From positions 38,350 through 102,349 of the forward strand of contig JAPDFW010000004.1 in assembly GCA_028826165.1 (NCBI GenBank): a DNA stretch of 64,000 nucleotides, given 5' to 3'. Made by a program: the position numbers and the translations under genes. The notes under the pieces were generated by a model. That model was not told where the DNA came from and searched no databases. It worked only from the letters and a program-made list of their open reading frames with translations. This document shows positions 1 to 12,186 of the stretch, in pieces (within the stretch, counting starts at the first letter, position 1; every line of letters starts with the position of its first letter). The DNA comes from Anaeramoeba ignava (taxonomy: Eukaryota > Metamonada > Anaeramoebidae).

Positions 1-3000
1 ATTTTATGGTTTTAATTAATTTAATATTTATATTAATTTGATATTTGGATTTTATATTTACCTTTATTACGAACAGCAATATTCAATAAAGCTCCACTTG
101 CTTTATATTGAATATCTTGATTATTGGAGAATTTATCCATTGCTTTAATAATAGGTTCAATTCCATTTAATTTTTTAATCTCATTTTGATTTTCTATTTT
201 TATTTTTATATTTTTATTTTTTGATAATTTTTGGATTTTGGAAATGAATATTTTTTCTTCTAATTTTTTTTACTTGAATTAAGAGCAATATTAATTAAAA
301 TTGAAATAGATTTTTCTTGAATAATTTGATTATCTGGGAATTTATCCATTGCATTAATAATAGGTTCAATTCCTTTTAAATTAGAAATTTCTGTTCCTTT
401 TAATTTTCGATTTTCAATTTCTTCACCTTTTTGTTTTGTTTTGTTTTGTTTTGTTTTATTATTTTGTTTGGAAAAGAAGAATAATAAATAAAAAGAAAAG
501 AAAACAGATTTAATTTTCTTTTTCATTTTGTTAAAAATAATTTAATTTACTTTTTAATCCTCCTGAAAATATTAATAAAGCTTCAGATGATTTAATTTGA
601 ATATCTTCATTATTTGGAAAATTATTCATTGAATTAATAAGAGGTTCGATTGCATTAATTTTTTTAATTTCCATTGGATTATCTTTAAATTCCCAATTAT
701 TATTATTATTTTTAATATTATTTTTTTAATATCATTTCAAAAAATCAAATCAAGTTTTAAAATAAAGAATATTTACCTTCATTTTCTTTTGCAAATTTTT
801 GTAAAATAGAACATCCATTTTGTTGAATACCTTCATTTGTTCGAAAATTATTCATACATTCAGCAATAAAAGGAACATCAATTCCAATTAATTCTTGTGT
901 TTTTGCTTTTTTTTTTAAAAATAAAATATCAAATAAATAAAATGATTTGATTAAATTTTCTTTTTTTAATTTTGTTTTTGATTTACTCTTATCATGTTGT
1001 TGAATTGAATTTGAAAGTTCTTGTAAAAAAATTATTGCTTTTTCTGGTGATTGAAGAATTTTTATTTTTGATTTTTCTTCATCAATTTTTTTTTGAATAT
1101 TTTTGATTTCTTCATCAATTTGTTTAAAATATTCAATTTTTTTTAATTCAATTTCATTTTTAAATTCTTGAATTATTTTTTCAATTTCAATTTCGTTTAA
1201 TTTTTCAATTTGAATTTTCATTTCTTGGATTTTTTTTTCAATTTTTTCCAAATATTTATTTTTTTTTAATTTAATTCTATTTTTCATTTCTTCAATTTCA
1301 TTTTGATTTTGATTTTGATTTTCATTATTTTGATTTTGATTATTTTGAATTTGATTTAGATTTTCATTATTTTCATTATTTTCATTATTTTGAATTTGAT
1401 TATTTTCATTTTGATTTTGATTTTGATTTTCATTATTTTCATGATTTTGATTTTCATGATTTTGAATTTGATTATTTTCATTATTATTATTATTTTGATT
1501 TTCATTATTTTGAATTTGATTTTCATTATTTTCATGATTTTCATTATTTTCATTATTTTGATTTTGATTATTATGATTATTATGATTATTATGATGTTTA
1601 TGATGTTTATGATGTTTATGATGTTTATGATGTTTATGATGTTTATGATGTTTATGATGCTTATGAATTGATTTTGATTTTGAATTTGATTTTTGAATTT
1701 GATTTTGATTTTGAATGATTTTCATTTTGTTTTTTGTTTTCATCATTTTCATTTTCATTTTCATTTTCATTTTCATTTTGATTTTCATTTTGATTTTCAT
1801 TTTGATTTTGATTTTCATTTTCATTTTTGTTTTCTTGAATAAATTGTTTAAATTTTTTAATTTCTTTTTTTCTTTTTTCAAATTCATTTTTAAATTGTTT
1901 AATTGTTTCTTCAAATAATTTTAAATCTTCTTCTATTTTTAATTTAGGGAAATTTATTAATTCTTGATATTTTTTATCAATTTCTTCCAAATTTGTATTC
2001 TTTCTGTTTTTGAATTCATTTTTAGTTTCTTGTATTTTTTTTTGAAATTCTTCTAAATCTTTTTTTCTATTTTGTTTAAATAATTCTTTCAAATTATTAA
2101 TCATTTTCTTGAATTCTTCTAAATATTCTTTTTTCATTTTTTCATTTTCATTTTGAATAAATTGTTGAAATTTTTCTTCAGTTTCTTTTTCCCATTTTTA
2201 TATTCTTTTTGAATTTCTTCAATTTCTTTTTTGATTTTTTCTAATTCTTCTTTTTCTTTTTGTTTTTCAAATTTTTCTTTTTGAGTTGCTTCTTGTTGAT
2301 CATAAAGTTGTTCAATTTTAGATTTTGTTATTTGATTTTCTTCTTCAAGTTTTTGAATATTTGAATTTAATAAAATTATCGCATTTTCAATTTGGGAAAT
2401 TGATTTATTTTTGGTTTGTTGAATTTGGATTTGATTAATTGATTTTGTTTGTGAAATTTGATTTAATAAAGTTGAAAAATAATTTTCATTTTCCATTTTT
2501 TCAATTTTTTCAATTTCAATTTCATTATTTTCTTTTTGATGATTTATTTCAAAATTGATTAATTTTATCAATTTTTTTTGATGATTTTGATTCCATTTTT
2601 GTTTGATTTGTTCAATAATTTGAAATTGGTTTGGAAGATTTTGGTTTAAAGAAATCAATCCAATAAAATTAGTTATTTGATTTTGATTTAGATATTTTCC
2701 AAAATTTGGATTTGAAATAATAAATTGAATATTTTGGAAAATAAATTTTTCACAATTTTGTAAAAGATTTTTTGAATTAATTTTTTGAGTTTTGAAATAA
2801 ATTTCTAAAATATTTTCAATATTAAAAATTGATTGAATTTCAAGTTCAATTTTGATTTGAATTTCTTTTAATTTAATTTCATTTGCAAATTTAAAATATT
2901 CATCAAATTTTTGTTTATCAAATTTAAATTTTCCATTATAAAAAAATTTAATAATTGGTTTAACAATTTCAGAATCAAAATTATTAAAATAAATTGAATC

Positions 3001-3921
3001 TAATTTGCTTTCTTTTCTATTTATCATAAAATATTTTGAACGAGCTTCTAAAATTGATCTATGACAAGGAATTAAAATTTTATCTTTTCCACAATAAATT
3101 TGAAAATCTGAAGTTTCTTCATTTCCAAACATTAAACCAATTTGTTTATTTGCTTGTTTTATTAAGAATTTATTCAATTTTTTAATTTTGGTTTGAATTT
3201 CTTCATTTTCATTTTTTAACTCATTTTGATTTTCATTTTGATTTTCATTTTGATTTTCATTTTCATTTTGATTTTCATTTTCATTTTCATTTTCATTTTC
3301 ATTTTCATTTTCATTTTCATTTTCATTTTCATTTTCATTTTCATTTTCATTTTGATTTTCATTTTGATTTTCATTTTCATTTTCATTTTCATTTTCATTT
3401 TCATTTTGATTTTCATTTTCATTTTCATTTTCATTTTGATTTTCATTTTCATTTTCATTTTCATTTTCATTTTCATTTTCATTTTCATTTTCATTTTCAT
3501 TTTCATTTTCATTTTCATTTTCATTTTCATTTTCATTTTCATTTTCATTTTCATTTATATTTTGATTTTGATTTTGATTTTGATTTTGATTTTCATTTTG
3601 ATTTTCATTTTGATTTTGATTTTGATTTTGATTTTGATTTTGATTTTCATTTTCATTTTGATTTTCATTTTGATTTTTGATTTTGATTTTCATTTTCATT
3701 TTCATTTTGATTTTGATTTTCATTTTCATTTTCATTTTTTGATTTTGATTTTGATTTTGATTTTGATTTTGATTTTGATTTTCATTTTCATTTTCATTTT
3801 CATTTTCATTTTCATTTTGATTTTTATTTTCATTTTCATTTTCATTTTGATTTTGATTTTGATTTTGATTTTCATTTTCATTTTCATTTTGATTTTGATT
3901 TTGATTTTGATTTTGATCCAT
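1..3921 (-). CDS. BTB / coiled-coil / ARM-like repeat protein, 3' end beyond the window
   Basis: A single long gene read right to left. The N-terminus is about 230 residues of alternating Asn with Glu or Gln (hexanucleotide repeats). Next comes a BTB/POZ fold (DFQIYCGKDKILIPCHRSIL, about 3130-2830) with a BACK-like stretch, Lys/Glu-rich coiled coil, a run of Lys-His-His triplets (1588-1665), then ARM-like repeats of the form IEPxINxMxxFxxNxxIQ. Exons: 3921-777, 682-551, 426-274, 193-62; all introns are GT-AG with matching phases, and the last one runs off the window. Two frame breaks sit in A/T runs: one base missing at 2195-2199 and one extra at 1690-1694. Repairing them joins three frames into one protein, so sequencing error is likely. 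BTB plus ARM proteins are usually cullin-3 adaptors or scaffolds; that role is inference. Confidence 0.75.
3226..3910. repeat. Coding hexanucleotide array (TTTCAT/TTTGAT)
   Basis: About 680 bp of alternating ATTTTC and ATTTTG hexamers inside the BTB/ARM gene. On the minus strand it encodes Asn-Glu and Asn-Gln dipeptides. A period of 6 keeps the frame whatever the copy number, so length variation would be tolerated. Long open frames on the other strand here (Ile-Phe or Met-Lys runs) are by-products of the repeat. Confidence 0.9.
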
Positions 3922-4344
3922 CCTTTTGTTTTTGAAATAAAAATATAATATTTTAATTAATAATTTATTAATATTATTTTGATTAGTTATGTTTATTAAT
4001 TATTTTTTAAAAAAAGGAAAAAAAAAAACAAAAAAGGAAAATTAATTTTGTTATTTGAATAAATAAAATAAATATTTGGGAAATAATAATAAATCAATAA
4101 TAAAAATAATTTCCTTTTCGTTTTTATTTGGAATTCAATTTAAAATTTAATTTTAATTTTTTTTTATTGAAATAATATTAAATTGATAAGTAATTAATAA
4201 TTATTTCGTTCCTATTTCATTTGTACTTTGTATTTTTATTATTTATTATTTATTTTTATTATAAAAAAAAAACAAAAAAATTTTTACTTAATTTAACGAA
4301 ATTTATTTTTTTTTTGAAAAGAAAAAAATGAATAAAAAAAGGGA
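3922..4344. other. AT-rich spacer upstream of the BTB/ARM gene
   Basis: No open frame or RNA gene seen. Contains poly-A/T tracts and a TTTCATTTTTTT-type element on the minus strand near 4320-4330. It presumably carries the promoter of the leftward gene. Confidence 0.5.
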
Positions 4345-5195
4345 ACGGAATAAAGAATAATTAATAATTAAATTAGAAATTAACTATATTTTATATATTT
4401 TATTAATATTTCTTTATTTAAAATAATATAAAATAATTCTCAATAATTTAATAAAATTAATAAAATCTTTTAATCAATTTATTTCAAAAATGGAATAAAG
4501 AATATTAAATAATTAAATTTAAAATTAATTATATTTTATATATTTTATTAATATTTCTTTTATTTAAAATAATATAAAATTATTCCCAATAATTTAATAA
4601 AATTAATAAAATATTTTAATTAATTTATTTCAAAAACGGAATAAAGAATAATTAATAATTAAATTTAAAATTAATCACATTTTTATATATTTTATTAATA
4701 TTTCTTTATTTAAATTAATATAAAATAATTCTCAATAATTTAAATAAAATTAATAAAATGTTTTCATTAATTTATTTCAAAAACGGAATAAAAGAATAAT
4801 TAATAATTAAATTAGAAATTAATCACATTTTATATATTTTATTAATATTTCTTTATTTAAAATAATATAAAACAATTCCTAATAATTTAATAAAATTAAT
4901 AAAATATTTTTAATTAATTTATTTCAAAAATGGAATAAAGAATATTAAATAATTAAATTAGAAATTAATTATATTTTATATATTTTATTAATATTTCTTT
5001 ATTTAAAATAATATAAAACAATTCCCAATAATTTAATAAAATTAATAAAATCTTTTAATCAATTTATTTCAAAAATGAAATAAAGAATATTAAATAATTA
5101 AATTAGAAATTAATTATATTTTATATATTTTATTAATATTTCTTTATTTAAAATAATATATAACTATTCCCAATAATTTAATAAAATTGAGAAGA
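4345..5195. repeat. Tandem satellite, about 145-bp unit, six copies
   Basis: The block starting GGAATAAAGAATA recurs near 4345, 4490, 4635, 4783, 4930 and 5074, giving a period of about 145 bp. Copies differ by scattered substitutions and 1-3 bp indels. The sequence is almost pure A/T with short fixed G/C anchors (ATTCCCAATAAT, TTCAAAAATGG). No coding potential. Confidence 0.85.
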
Positions 5196-5996
5196 AAATT
5201 GAAATATTTTAATAAAGATATATATTTAATTTTAATAATATTTAATAATAATTTAATTTAGATTTATTTTATTTTAATTTTATATAATATTTTTATTTAT
5301 TATAATAATATTTTTGATTATTTATTATTTCAATTTTAATTATAATAAAAATATATTAAAAAGTGGAATAAATATTTTAATAAAGATAAATATTTAATTT
5401 TAATAATATTTAATAATAATTTAATTTAAATTTATTTTATTTTAATTTGATATAATATTTTTATTTATTATATTAATATTTTTAATTATTTATTATTCCA
5501 ATTTTAATTATAATAAAATATATTAAAAATAAAATTAAAAATTAAAAATTTTAAATAAATTGAATTTAACATGATTGAATAAGATAAACTTTCTAAAAAT
5601 AATTTACTAATTATTCTATTTTTGATTTTGATTATAATTTATTAATATTTAAATATTAATTAATAATAAATTTTATTTAATTTTTTTTATTTTAATATTT
5701 TAATTAATGAATTTAAATTTAATTATTATTAATTTCTATTTTCAATTTTTATTTTTATTTATTATATTAAAAATATTCAATTTTTTAAAATTTATTATTT
5801 TTTTTTTTGGATTATTTTTTATCAATTAAATTTTTAATAAATATTTTAAATTAAAATTAAATTATTTAAAATTAAATTTGTTTCTTATTTATTATTTTAA
5901 AGAAATTAATTTGATTAAAAGTAAATTAAAATTGAATTAAATTTTGAAAAAAAAATTAAAAAAAAAAAGTTTGATTTTCTTATTATTAATTAATTT
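5196..5996. repeat. Second spacer repeat (about 166-bp unit, two copies) and unstructured AT sequence
   Basis: The block AAATATTTTAATAAAGATA occurs at about 5203 and again at about 5369, followed in both by the same run of AT-rich words to about 5530. Sequence from 5530 to 5996 is AT-rich with no feature I can support. Confidence 0.6.
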
Positions 5997-7697
5997 TTAA
6001 ATGAAATAAGTTTCAAGCTCATCAACTTCCCATGAAGAATAAGAACCAGCTAAATAGCTTTTAGCTTCATTTGAATTATAAGTAATTCCATTAGGTGGAT
6101 TATAACTATTACCAAAATTTGAATAGCCAGATTGTAAATTAGAATTTAAATGAATATCTGGATTTCCAGAATATCCTCCTCCAAAACATGGACCTTTACC
6201 TTTCTGTGAATAAATTGCATATTGTTCTTCTCCTTGTTTAATTGTGAACTTTTCTGGTTTTCTATCCCCTTTATCATTTCTTAATGAAAAAATAAATGCA
6301 TTTGAATCATTAATGAATCCGACATCTCCTGATTTAAATCCAACTTGAGTAAAACCTCCAAAAATAAAATTTTGTTTTGTTTTGATAATAACTAATGTTT
6401 TTCCTTTCCCATCAACTGCTTTATGCCAATTTTGAGAATTAAATCCATCTCTTTTTGCTGAATATCCTTTTTTCATTTTAGAAAAAAAATCAATATCATT
6501 TATCCATTCTTTTAATTTCTTAACATATTCAATATCTTGAACAATTTTGGAATCTTTTTTAATTTTCTGATAACTTTTTTTTAGAAGTTTATCATAACAT
6601 TTATCTAGAATTGGTTTCGTCTTCTCAATTTGATATTTCAAATTTTGAATTTCAGATTTCAAACCTTGTATTTCTTTTTCTTTCCTTTGATTTTCATCTT
6701 TTAATCCAAAATTTTGTTTTTTTTGTTTTTCATTTTGATTTTGTAAATCTTGAATTTCTTTTTCTTTATTTTGATTTTCTGATTCAAATGATTTGATTCT
6801 TTTATCTCTTCTTTTAATTTTCTTTTCTTTTTCTTTGATTTCTTTGTCTTGAATTTGAAAAATAGTTCTTTCAAAATGAATTGAAAAAGATTTGGGAAAA
6901 AAATCAAATTGTTTTAATTTATCAAAATCTTGTTTTGAAATTGAATCTTTATCAAATAATGAAAAAAAAGAATGAAATAATCTTTTCTTTTCAATTCCCT
7001 TTCCTTTTAATCTCTCATTTCTTTTTTCAATCCAATTATTTAAAAATTGAAAAAAATCAAATTGAAAAATTTCTTTTTTTTCTTGTTTAAATTGAATAAA
7101 TTTGATAATTTCTTCTTTAGTTAAATTGAATAAATTTTCATTATTTTGAATTTGGGAAAAATTTTTATTTATTAATTCAAAACATTTTATTTCAATTTCA
7201 TTTGAATTTAAATTTCGATTTTGGAATAAAAATTGGAAAAAATTTGAATAATTAATTGAATTTAAAATTTTTTTTTGAATAATTTCTTTCAATAAATTTA
7301 ATTTAAAATAAATTGAAATTTCTAATAATTGAATAAGATTTTCTTGATTCTCAAAAGAAATATTTCCATAATAAATATAACTCAAAATTGATTCCATTTC
7401 TTTTTTATTAAATTGATTTAAAAAAATTTTATCAATATCGTTTTTTTCTCTTAAAAACTTATTAAAAAAAGGAGATCTTGAAAATAAAATTGATTTATGA
7501 ACTTTAATTTCAAAAGGATTTGATTTATTCTCAACAAAAATTGAAAAATCTTTAAATGAATTTCCATTTAAAAGGTTTGAATAATCTTTAATTAAATTTT
7601 TTGTTACTTTTTTTTCTAAATTTTTCTTTTCATTTTCATTTTCATTTTGATTTTGATTTGCATTTTCATTTTGGTTATTATTATTATCATTATCCAT
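5997..7697 (-). CDS. BTB-coiled coil-TLDc domain protein (566 aa)
   Basis: One uninterrupted exon. After an N/Q/E-rich leader (residues 1-30), residues about 45-150 form a BTB/POZ domain (FEIKVHKSILFSRSPFFNKF) followed by a BACK-like helical part. Residues about 275-370 are a strongly charged coiled coil. The C-terminal 170 residues are a TLDc domain, recognised by the sequence from FSKMKKGYSAKRDGF through FGGFTQVGF, AFIFSLRNDK and the final GSYSSWEVDELETYF. Proteins of this layout are expanded in amoebozoans and some metamonads; TLDc domains in animals act in oxidative-stress response and V-ATPase regulation. The role here is unknown. The start is the first Met of the frame, about 75 bp downstream of a T-tract/TCATT/T-tract element. 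Confidence 0.9.
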   Translation of the reverse strand: MDNDNNNNQNENANQNQNENENEKKNLEKKVTKNLIKDYSNLLNGNSFKDFSIFVENKSNPFEIKVHKSILFSRSPFFNKFLREKNDIDKIFLNQFNKKEMESILSYIYYGNISFENQENLIQLLEISIYFKLNLLKEIIQKKILNSINYSNFFQFLFQNRNLNSNEIEIKCFELINKNFSQIQNNENLFNLTKEEIIKFIQFKQEKKEIFQFDFFQFLNNWIEKRNERLKGKGIEKKRLFHSFFSLFDKDSISKQDFDKLKQFDFFPKSFSIHFERTIFQIQDKEIKEKEKKIKRRDKRIKSFESENQNKEKEIQDLQNQNEKQKKQNFGLKDENQRKEKEIQGLKSEIQNLKYQIEKTKPILDKCYDKLLKKSYQKIKKDSKIVQDIEYVKKLKEWINDIDFFSKMKKGYSAKRDGFNSQNWHKAVDGKGKTLVIIKTKQNFIFGGFTQVGFKSGDVGFINDSNAFIFSLRNDKGDRKPEKFTIKQGEEQYAIYSQKGKGPCFGGGYSGNPDIHLNSNLQSGYSNFGNSYNPPNGITYNSNEAKSYLAGSYSSWEVDELETYFI

Positions 7698-7767
7698 TTT
7701 GTTTTTTGTTTTTTGTTTTTTGTTTTGTTTTTGTGTTTTGTTTTTGTGTTTTGTTTTATTTTTTTGA

Positions 7768-7795
7768 AAAGGAAAAAAAATGAAAAAAAAAAACG
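7768..7795 (-). promoter_or_regulatory. T-tract/TCATT/T-tract element upstream of the BTB-TLDc gene
   Basis: On the minus strand the sequence is a run of T, then CAT, then another run of T, about 75 bp before the ATG. The same arrangement precedes most genes in the window. It may be an initiator or start-site element. Confidence 0.4.
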
Positions 7796-7838
7796 GAAAA
7801 AAAATTTTTGATTTTAAATTTTGAATTTTAAATTTTGA

Positions 7839-10800
7839 TCATTTCTGTTTTGCTTCAACTCTCATCTTTTTCTGTTTTCCTCTTGTTAAAATCAATCTAA
7901 ACTCAGGAGATTCAACTTGTTCATTCTTATCATTAAAAAAAGTAACAACAAAATCAGCATAAGGAGTATTTTTTGGAAGATGGAAAAGAACTCTCAATTT
8001 CTTTTTCAAAAAAGAAGGTTCCAAACATTTAGAGATAAAATTTGCATAAATAAGCTTTCCATTGAAATTAATATCAGCTACAAGTAAACCATATTTATTC
8101 TTGCAATATTCAATGAATTTTTCAATTGAAATATTTGGATGATGAATTTCCCATTTGTCCCACTTATTGAAATGGAGTTTTTTATCTTTAAAATCAATTA
8201 CAGAATCATTGATTCTTCCTGGTTCAGAAAGAAACAAAAGAGGAAGTGCAATGTTCAGAAACGCGTTTTTAAAATCTGACAAAACAAAATGATATTCAAC
8301 ATTTTTTGAAATTTCGGAACTTTTTTCTAATTGAGAACTTTTTTCATTTTCTTTTGTGTCAAAATAAGCAAAAGCTCCTTTTCTTCCTCTTTGCCCCCGA
8401 AGTGATTTACTTGAAGCTAATTTGAGTAATTCTAAGGAAACAAGACCTGAAACTACTGATGTTGTTGTTGCAATTGCGGGAATGATTTTGCCTGCAATTT
8501 TCTTTGTCATTAATCTGTTTACTTGTGTTATTCCGTAGTTTTGAGCTCGAATCATTGCTGCACAATGAATAAAATCAATATGATGATTAGTTTCGTCGTC
8601 TTTTTCAAAATCAAGCGGGAAAACTTCAAGTTCTTTTTGGATTTCGTTTGTGATGTTTTTCATGATTTCATGCAATCTTTTTAATTCCTCAATTTTGTTA
8701 TAATTGTCTTCTTCTTTTTCTTTTGCTTCTTTTTCTTTCTCGTCTTTTTCATCTTTTTCTTTCTCGTCTTTTTCTGCATTTTCATCAACTTCAATGGGTT
8801 TGTTTTTTGGAACAAATTTGGGTATTTTTGTTGTTGAAATGATTTTGTTGATTTCTTCTTGAGTTAGCTCTTTTTCTGGTTTGGGAACTTTCCAAACATC
8901 AGCCCATAAATAAGCAGAATGAATAATAAAATCCATGTGTAAAGGATCTTTATTATTGAAGTATATAATTGAAGGAATTTTTTTTGGAGGAGCCCAACTA
9001 AAATAAATTTTCAAATGCATTTTCAAATTTCATGTTTTTGGAATTTTTTTTAAAAATTTCATGTTTTTGAAAATTTTTTTTTAAAAAATAAATTTTAATT
9101 TTTACAATAAAACTCCATCATCAAGAACATGATCTTCAGGAAAAACATGAAGCAAATTCATAATCTTGTGAGTGAAACTTTTCTCGAACAAATTTCTCGC
9201 GAAATGGATGCAATCTTCAAAACTTCTTGGTTTTGATTTCAAAACTTTTGACACTTGCCTGACACCTAAAACTTTTGGAGGATCAACATTCATTTGCGAA
9301 TCATCCTTGTTCTGATTCTGAAGGAAAAACTGGTCAAGAAGTTTAAAAGAAGAAAGAGCCTGTTTTGCAGCATGAATTTTCATTGAGAAGAGGGTTTCGA
9401 ATTTATCTCTTGCCCATTCGATAGTGTGTTCAACAGAAGTTGGAAAAGATTTCAAAGTGCAAAAGGGAACACTTTTTTCAGGAGGATCTCTATGTGATCC
9501 ATAAGTTTCAGTTATAAAGGGAATAATAACTTCGACATGACCTTTTGTTCCAAGTGTGCCACTTTCAAGAAGAGGTCTTTGAGAAATCACTGAGCGAGTG
9601 TCCATATAGAGTCGAGCGGCGATATTATCAAGAGCGTTAACGATCATGTCAAGACCCTGAAAGAAATCGTTTGTGTAAACGTTTTCGGATTCGGGACCAA
9701 CACGAATCACATGCGCCTCGATATTCGAATCCTTGTTCATCTTCAGCACCGCTTCTCTCGCCACTTGTGATTTAGAGTGGTTGATATCTGCGGGACGGAA
9801 GAGAAACTGCCGATTGAGATTCGATTTCTCGATCAAATCGTTGTCAGTAATTGTCATTTTGCCAGGTTTGTTGTCGATATCCTTTTGTGTTGCAACGCCC
9901 ATTAAGGCGAAATTTTTCAACAATTCACATCCAATGGCTCCACAACCAACCATAAACAGTCTGAGTGCGCAGACTTTCTTGTGGTGGTTCTTTCCAAGAC
10001 AAATTACTTGGTGATAATATCGTGTATTTTTGTATTTTTTGATTTCCTCAAATCTTTTTGAAATTTCTTGTTTTGTTAGTTGTGATGGAACCATTTCTCT
10101 TGCATCATAACACATCCACTGCTTAAGGGGAGTGAATTTATTGCTAATTGCTTTGATTGCTTCCTGACCAATGAGACCTCCCAAGAAAGCTGAAATTGGG
10201 CATAAATATCCCTCAGCAGTGAAGCTTATTTTGTGAAGGAGATCAATATTTAAAAATTCATCATCTTTTTTTTCTTTTAAATCTTTTAAATCCTTTAATT
10301 TTTCTTCTTCTAAATATATTTTTCTTGCAATTTCAATAAAAATATTCCCATCTTCTTCACTCCATGCATGTGGATCCCTTCCATATTCTTCCTTGAATTT
10401 ACTCAATGATTTTAATCCTAACATTAATTGATCCATATCAAATTTTGCTGGATCTGCAATAAGAAATTCGGGATTTTTCAACGATTCCGAAAGGGATTTA
10501 AAATTCAAATGAGTTCCCATTTTTGATTCACAAAAAATTCCATTTCTTTCATATTTATTAAAATTAGTTGAATCAACATCTATTGAAAATTCGGTTCTTG
10601 ATATCACTTTAACTTGATGTATTTTTTCATCATTATTCAACTCAGTCATGCCAACAATTCCTGTTAATTTAACATAATCCCCTGTTGAAAATCCATGCGG
10701 CTCCAAACAACAAACAATACAGGGGTTTGAATTTGTGATTTCTAAAATTTCTCCAGTTCTTTCTTCTTCTCCTGTTTGATCTTTGACATAAAAATCATCT

Positions 10801-12055
10801 CCAAAATCATTAAAAACCCAAGAAAAAACTCCTTTTGTTTCGCAATAAATAAATGGTATTCCTTTCTTTCTGCAAAATTCATTGATTCTTTTCAGGTTTG
10901 TTAGTGTTCCTTCATTTATAATAACGCATGAATATTCTTCCAAAAAATTTAATTCTTCTTCTTTTTCACTTAAAATTTCTTTTGTATTTGTTAAGATTTG
11001 CACATATGGATTCAATTCTGATACTTTATGTGCACATACTTCTGCTCGATTTTTTCCTATATCTTGTTCTGTAATGAAAAAATTTGTTGAAAGATCTTCC
11101 ATTGTTGATAATTTTGTATCGTGTAGAGTAAGTGATTTTACTCCTGCTAATGTAATGTTTTTTGCTTTTTTTTTTTCAAATTAATTTTAATTTTTATAAA
11201 TGATTTTAATTTTGATTTTAATTTTAATTTTAATTTTCAAATGAATTTTAATTTTAATTTTAATTTTGATTTTAATTTTGATTTTAATTTTAATTTTAAT
11301 TTTAATTTTAATTTTAAATTTTAATTTTAATTTTTATAAATGAATTTTAATTTTAATTTTAATTTTAATTTTAATTTTAATTTTAATTTTAATTTTAATT
11401 TTAATTTTAATTTTAATTTTAATTTTAATTTTAATTTTAATTTTAATTTTGATTTTAATTTTAATTTTAATTTTAATTTTAATTTTAATTTTAATTTTAA
11501 TTTTTATAAATGATTTTAATTTTAATTTTAATTTTAATTTTGATTTTTAAATTTTAATTTTAATTTTAATTTAAATTTTGATTTTAATTTTAATTTTAAT
11601 TTTAATTTTAATTTTAATTTTAATTTTAATTTTAATTTTAATTTTAATTTTAATTTTAATTTTAATTTTAATTTTAATTTCAATTTTAATTTTAAATTTA
11701 ATTTAATTTTATAATTTAATTTTTAATTTTAATTTTAATTAAATTTTAATTTTTAATTTTAATTTTAATTTTAATTTTAATTTTAATTTTAATTTTAATT
11801 TTAATTTCATTTTTAATTTTAATTATAATTTTAATTGAAATGAAAGTTGGAATTTCATTTAGAATTTCTTTTGTAAATAAAAAAAAGCAAAAAAAAAAAT
11901 TATATTTATTTTTATTTACCAATTTCAATCCCAAGTCCATTAATTCCTGAAAGAAATAAATTAGCTTTTGACATAGAAGACATTGCTTCATCTCCATAAA
12001 CATATCTTTGTCTTGAATAAAAACCATCATCAATTTCACTTGTTTCTTCAATCAT
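7839..12055 (-). CDS. UBA1: Ubiquitin-activating enzyme E1 (1117 aa, three exons)
   Basis: ATP-dependent E1 that adenylates ubiquitin, captures it on a cysteine and passes it to E2 enzymes. Exons 12055-11920, 11164-9106 and 8997-7839 splice with GT-AG borders and total 3354 nt with no frame break. The first exon supplies DGFYSRQRYVYG and LSGINGLGIEI, and the junction rebuilds GIEIAKNITLAGVKSLTL, the start of the inactive adenylation domain. The active adenylation domain has VGCGAIGCELLKNFA near residue 451, then LNRQFLFR. The catalytic cysteine is in SVPFCTLKSFP at about residue 614 (yeast 600, human 632). The last exon holds the rest of the adenylation domain and the ubiquitin-fold domain, with a KEKDEKDEKEKE acidic insert. 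Intron 1 (755 bp) is filled with TTTTAA repeat; intron 2 is 108 bp. Confidence 0.95.
11165..11919. repeat. Intron 1 of UBA1 filled with TTTTAA hexamer
   Basis: Nearly the whole 755-bp intron is TTTTAA repeat with occasional TTTTGA variants. The array stops within a few tens of bases of each splice site. AG on the transcribed strand is rare inside the array. Confidence 0.9.
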
Positions 12056-12186
12056 TTTTTCTTATTTTTTTAAATTATAATTTTTTTAATTAAAAAATTT
12101 TTTTTCCTTTTTTTTTTTAATTAAGAAATAAAAAAAATGAAATTTATTTTTTTTCATTTTTCATTTTTCATTTTTTTTCATTTAAA
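12056..12186. promoter_or_regulatory. 131-bp divergent promoter between UBA1 and LON
   Basis: The two start codons face away from each other across 131 bp. The segment contains four TCATT words on the plus strand (12154-12182) set in T-tracts, and TTTCATTTTTTT on the minus strand at 12130-12141. Both genes must take their core promoters from here. Confidence 0.6.

Noticed and set aside
3226-3948. Long plus-strand frame of Ile-Phe-Ile-Leu repeats resembling a membrane protein
   Set aside because: It is the reverse reading of the hexamer array that encodes Asn-Glu/Gln in the BTB gene. The same artefact occurs at 1390-1671, 14471-14752, 39384-39683, 41448-41786 and 53930-54241.
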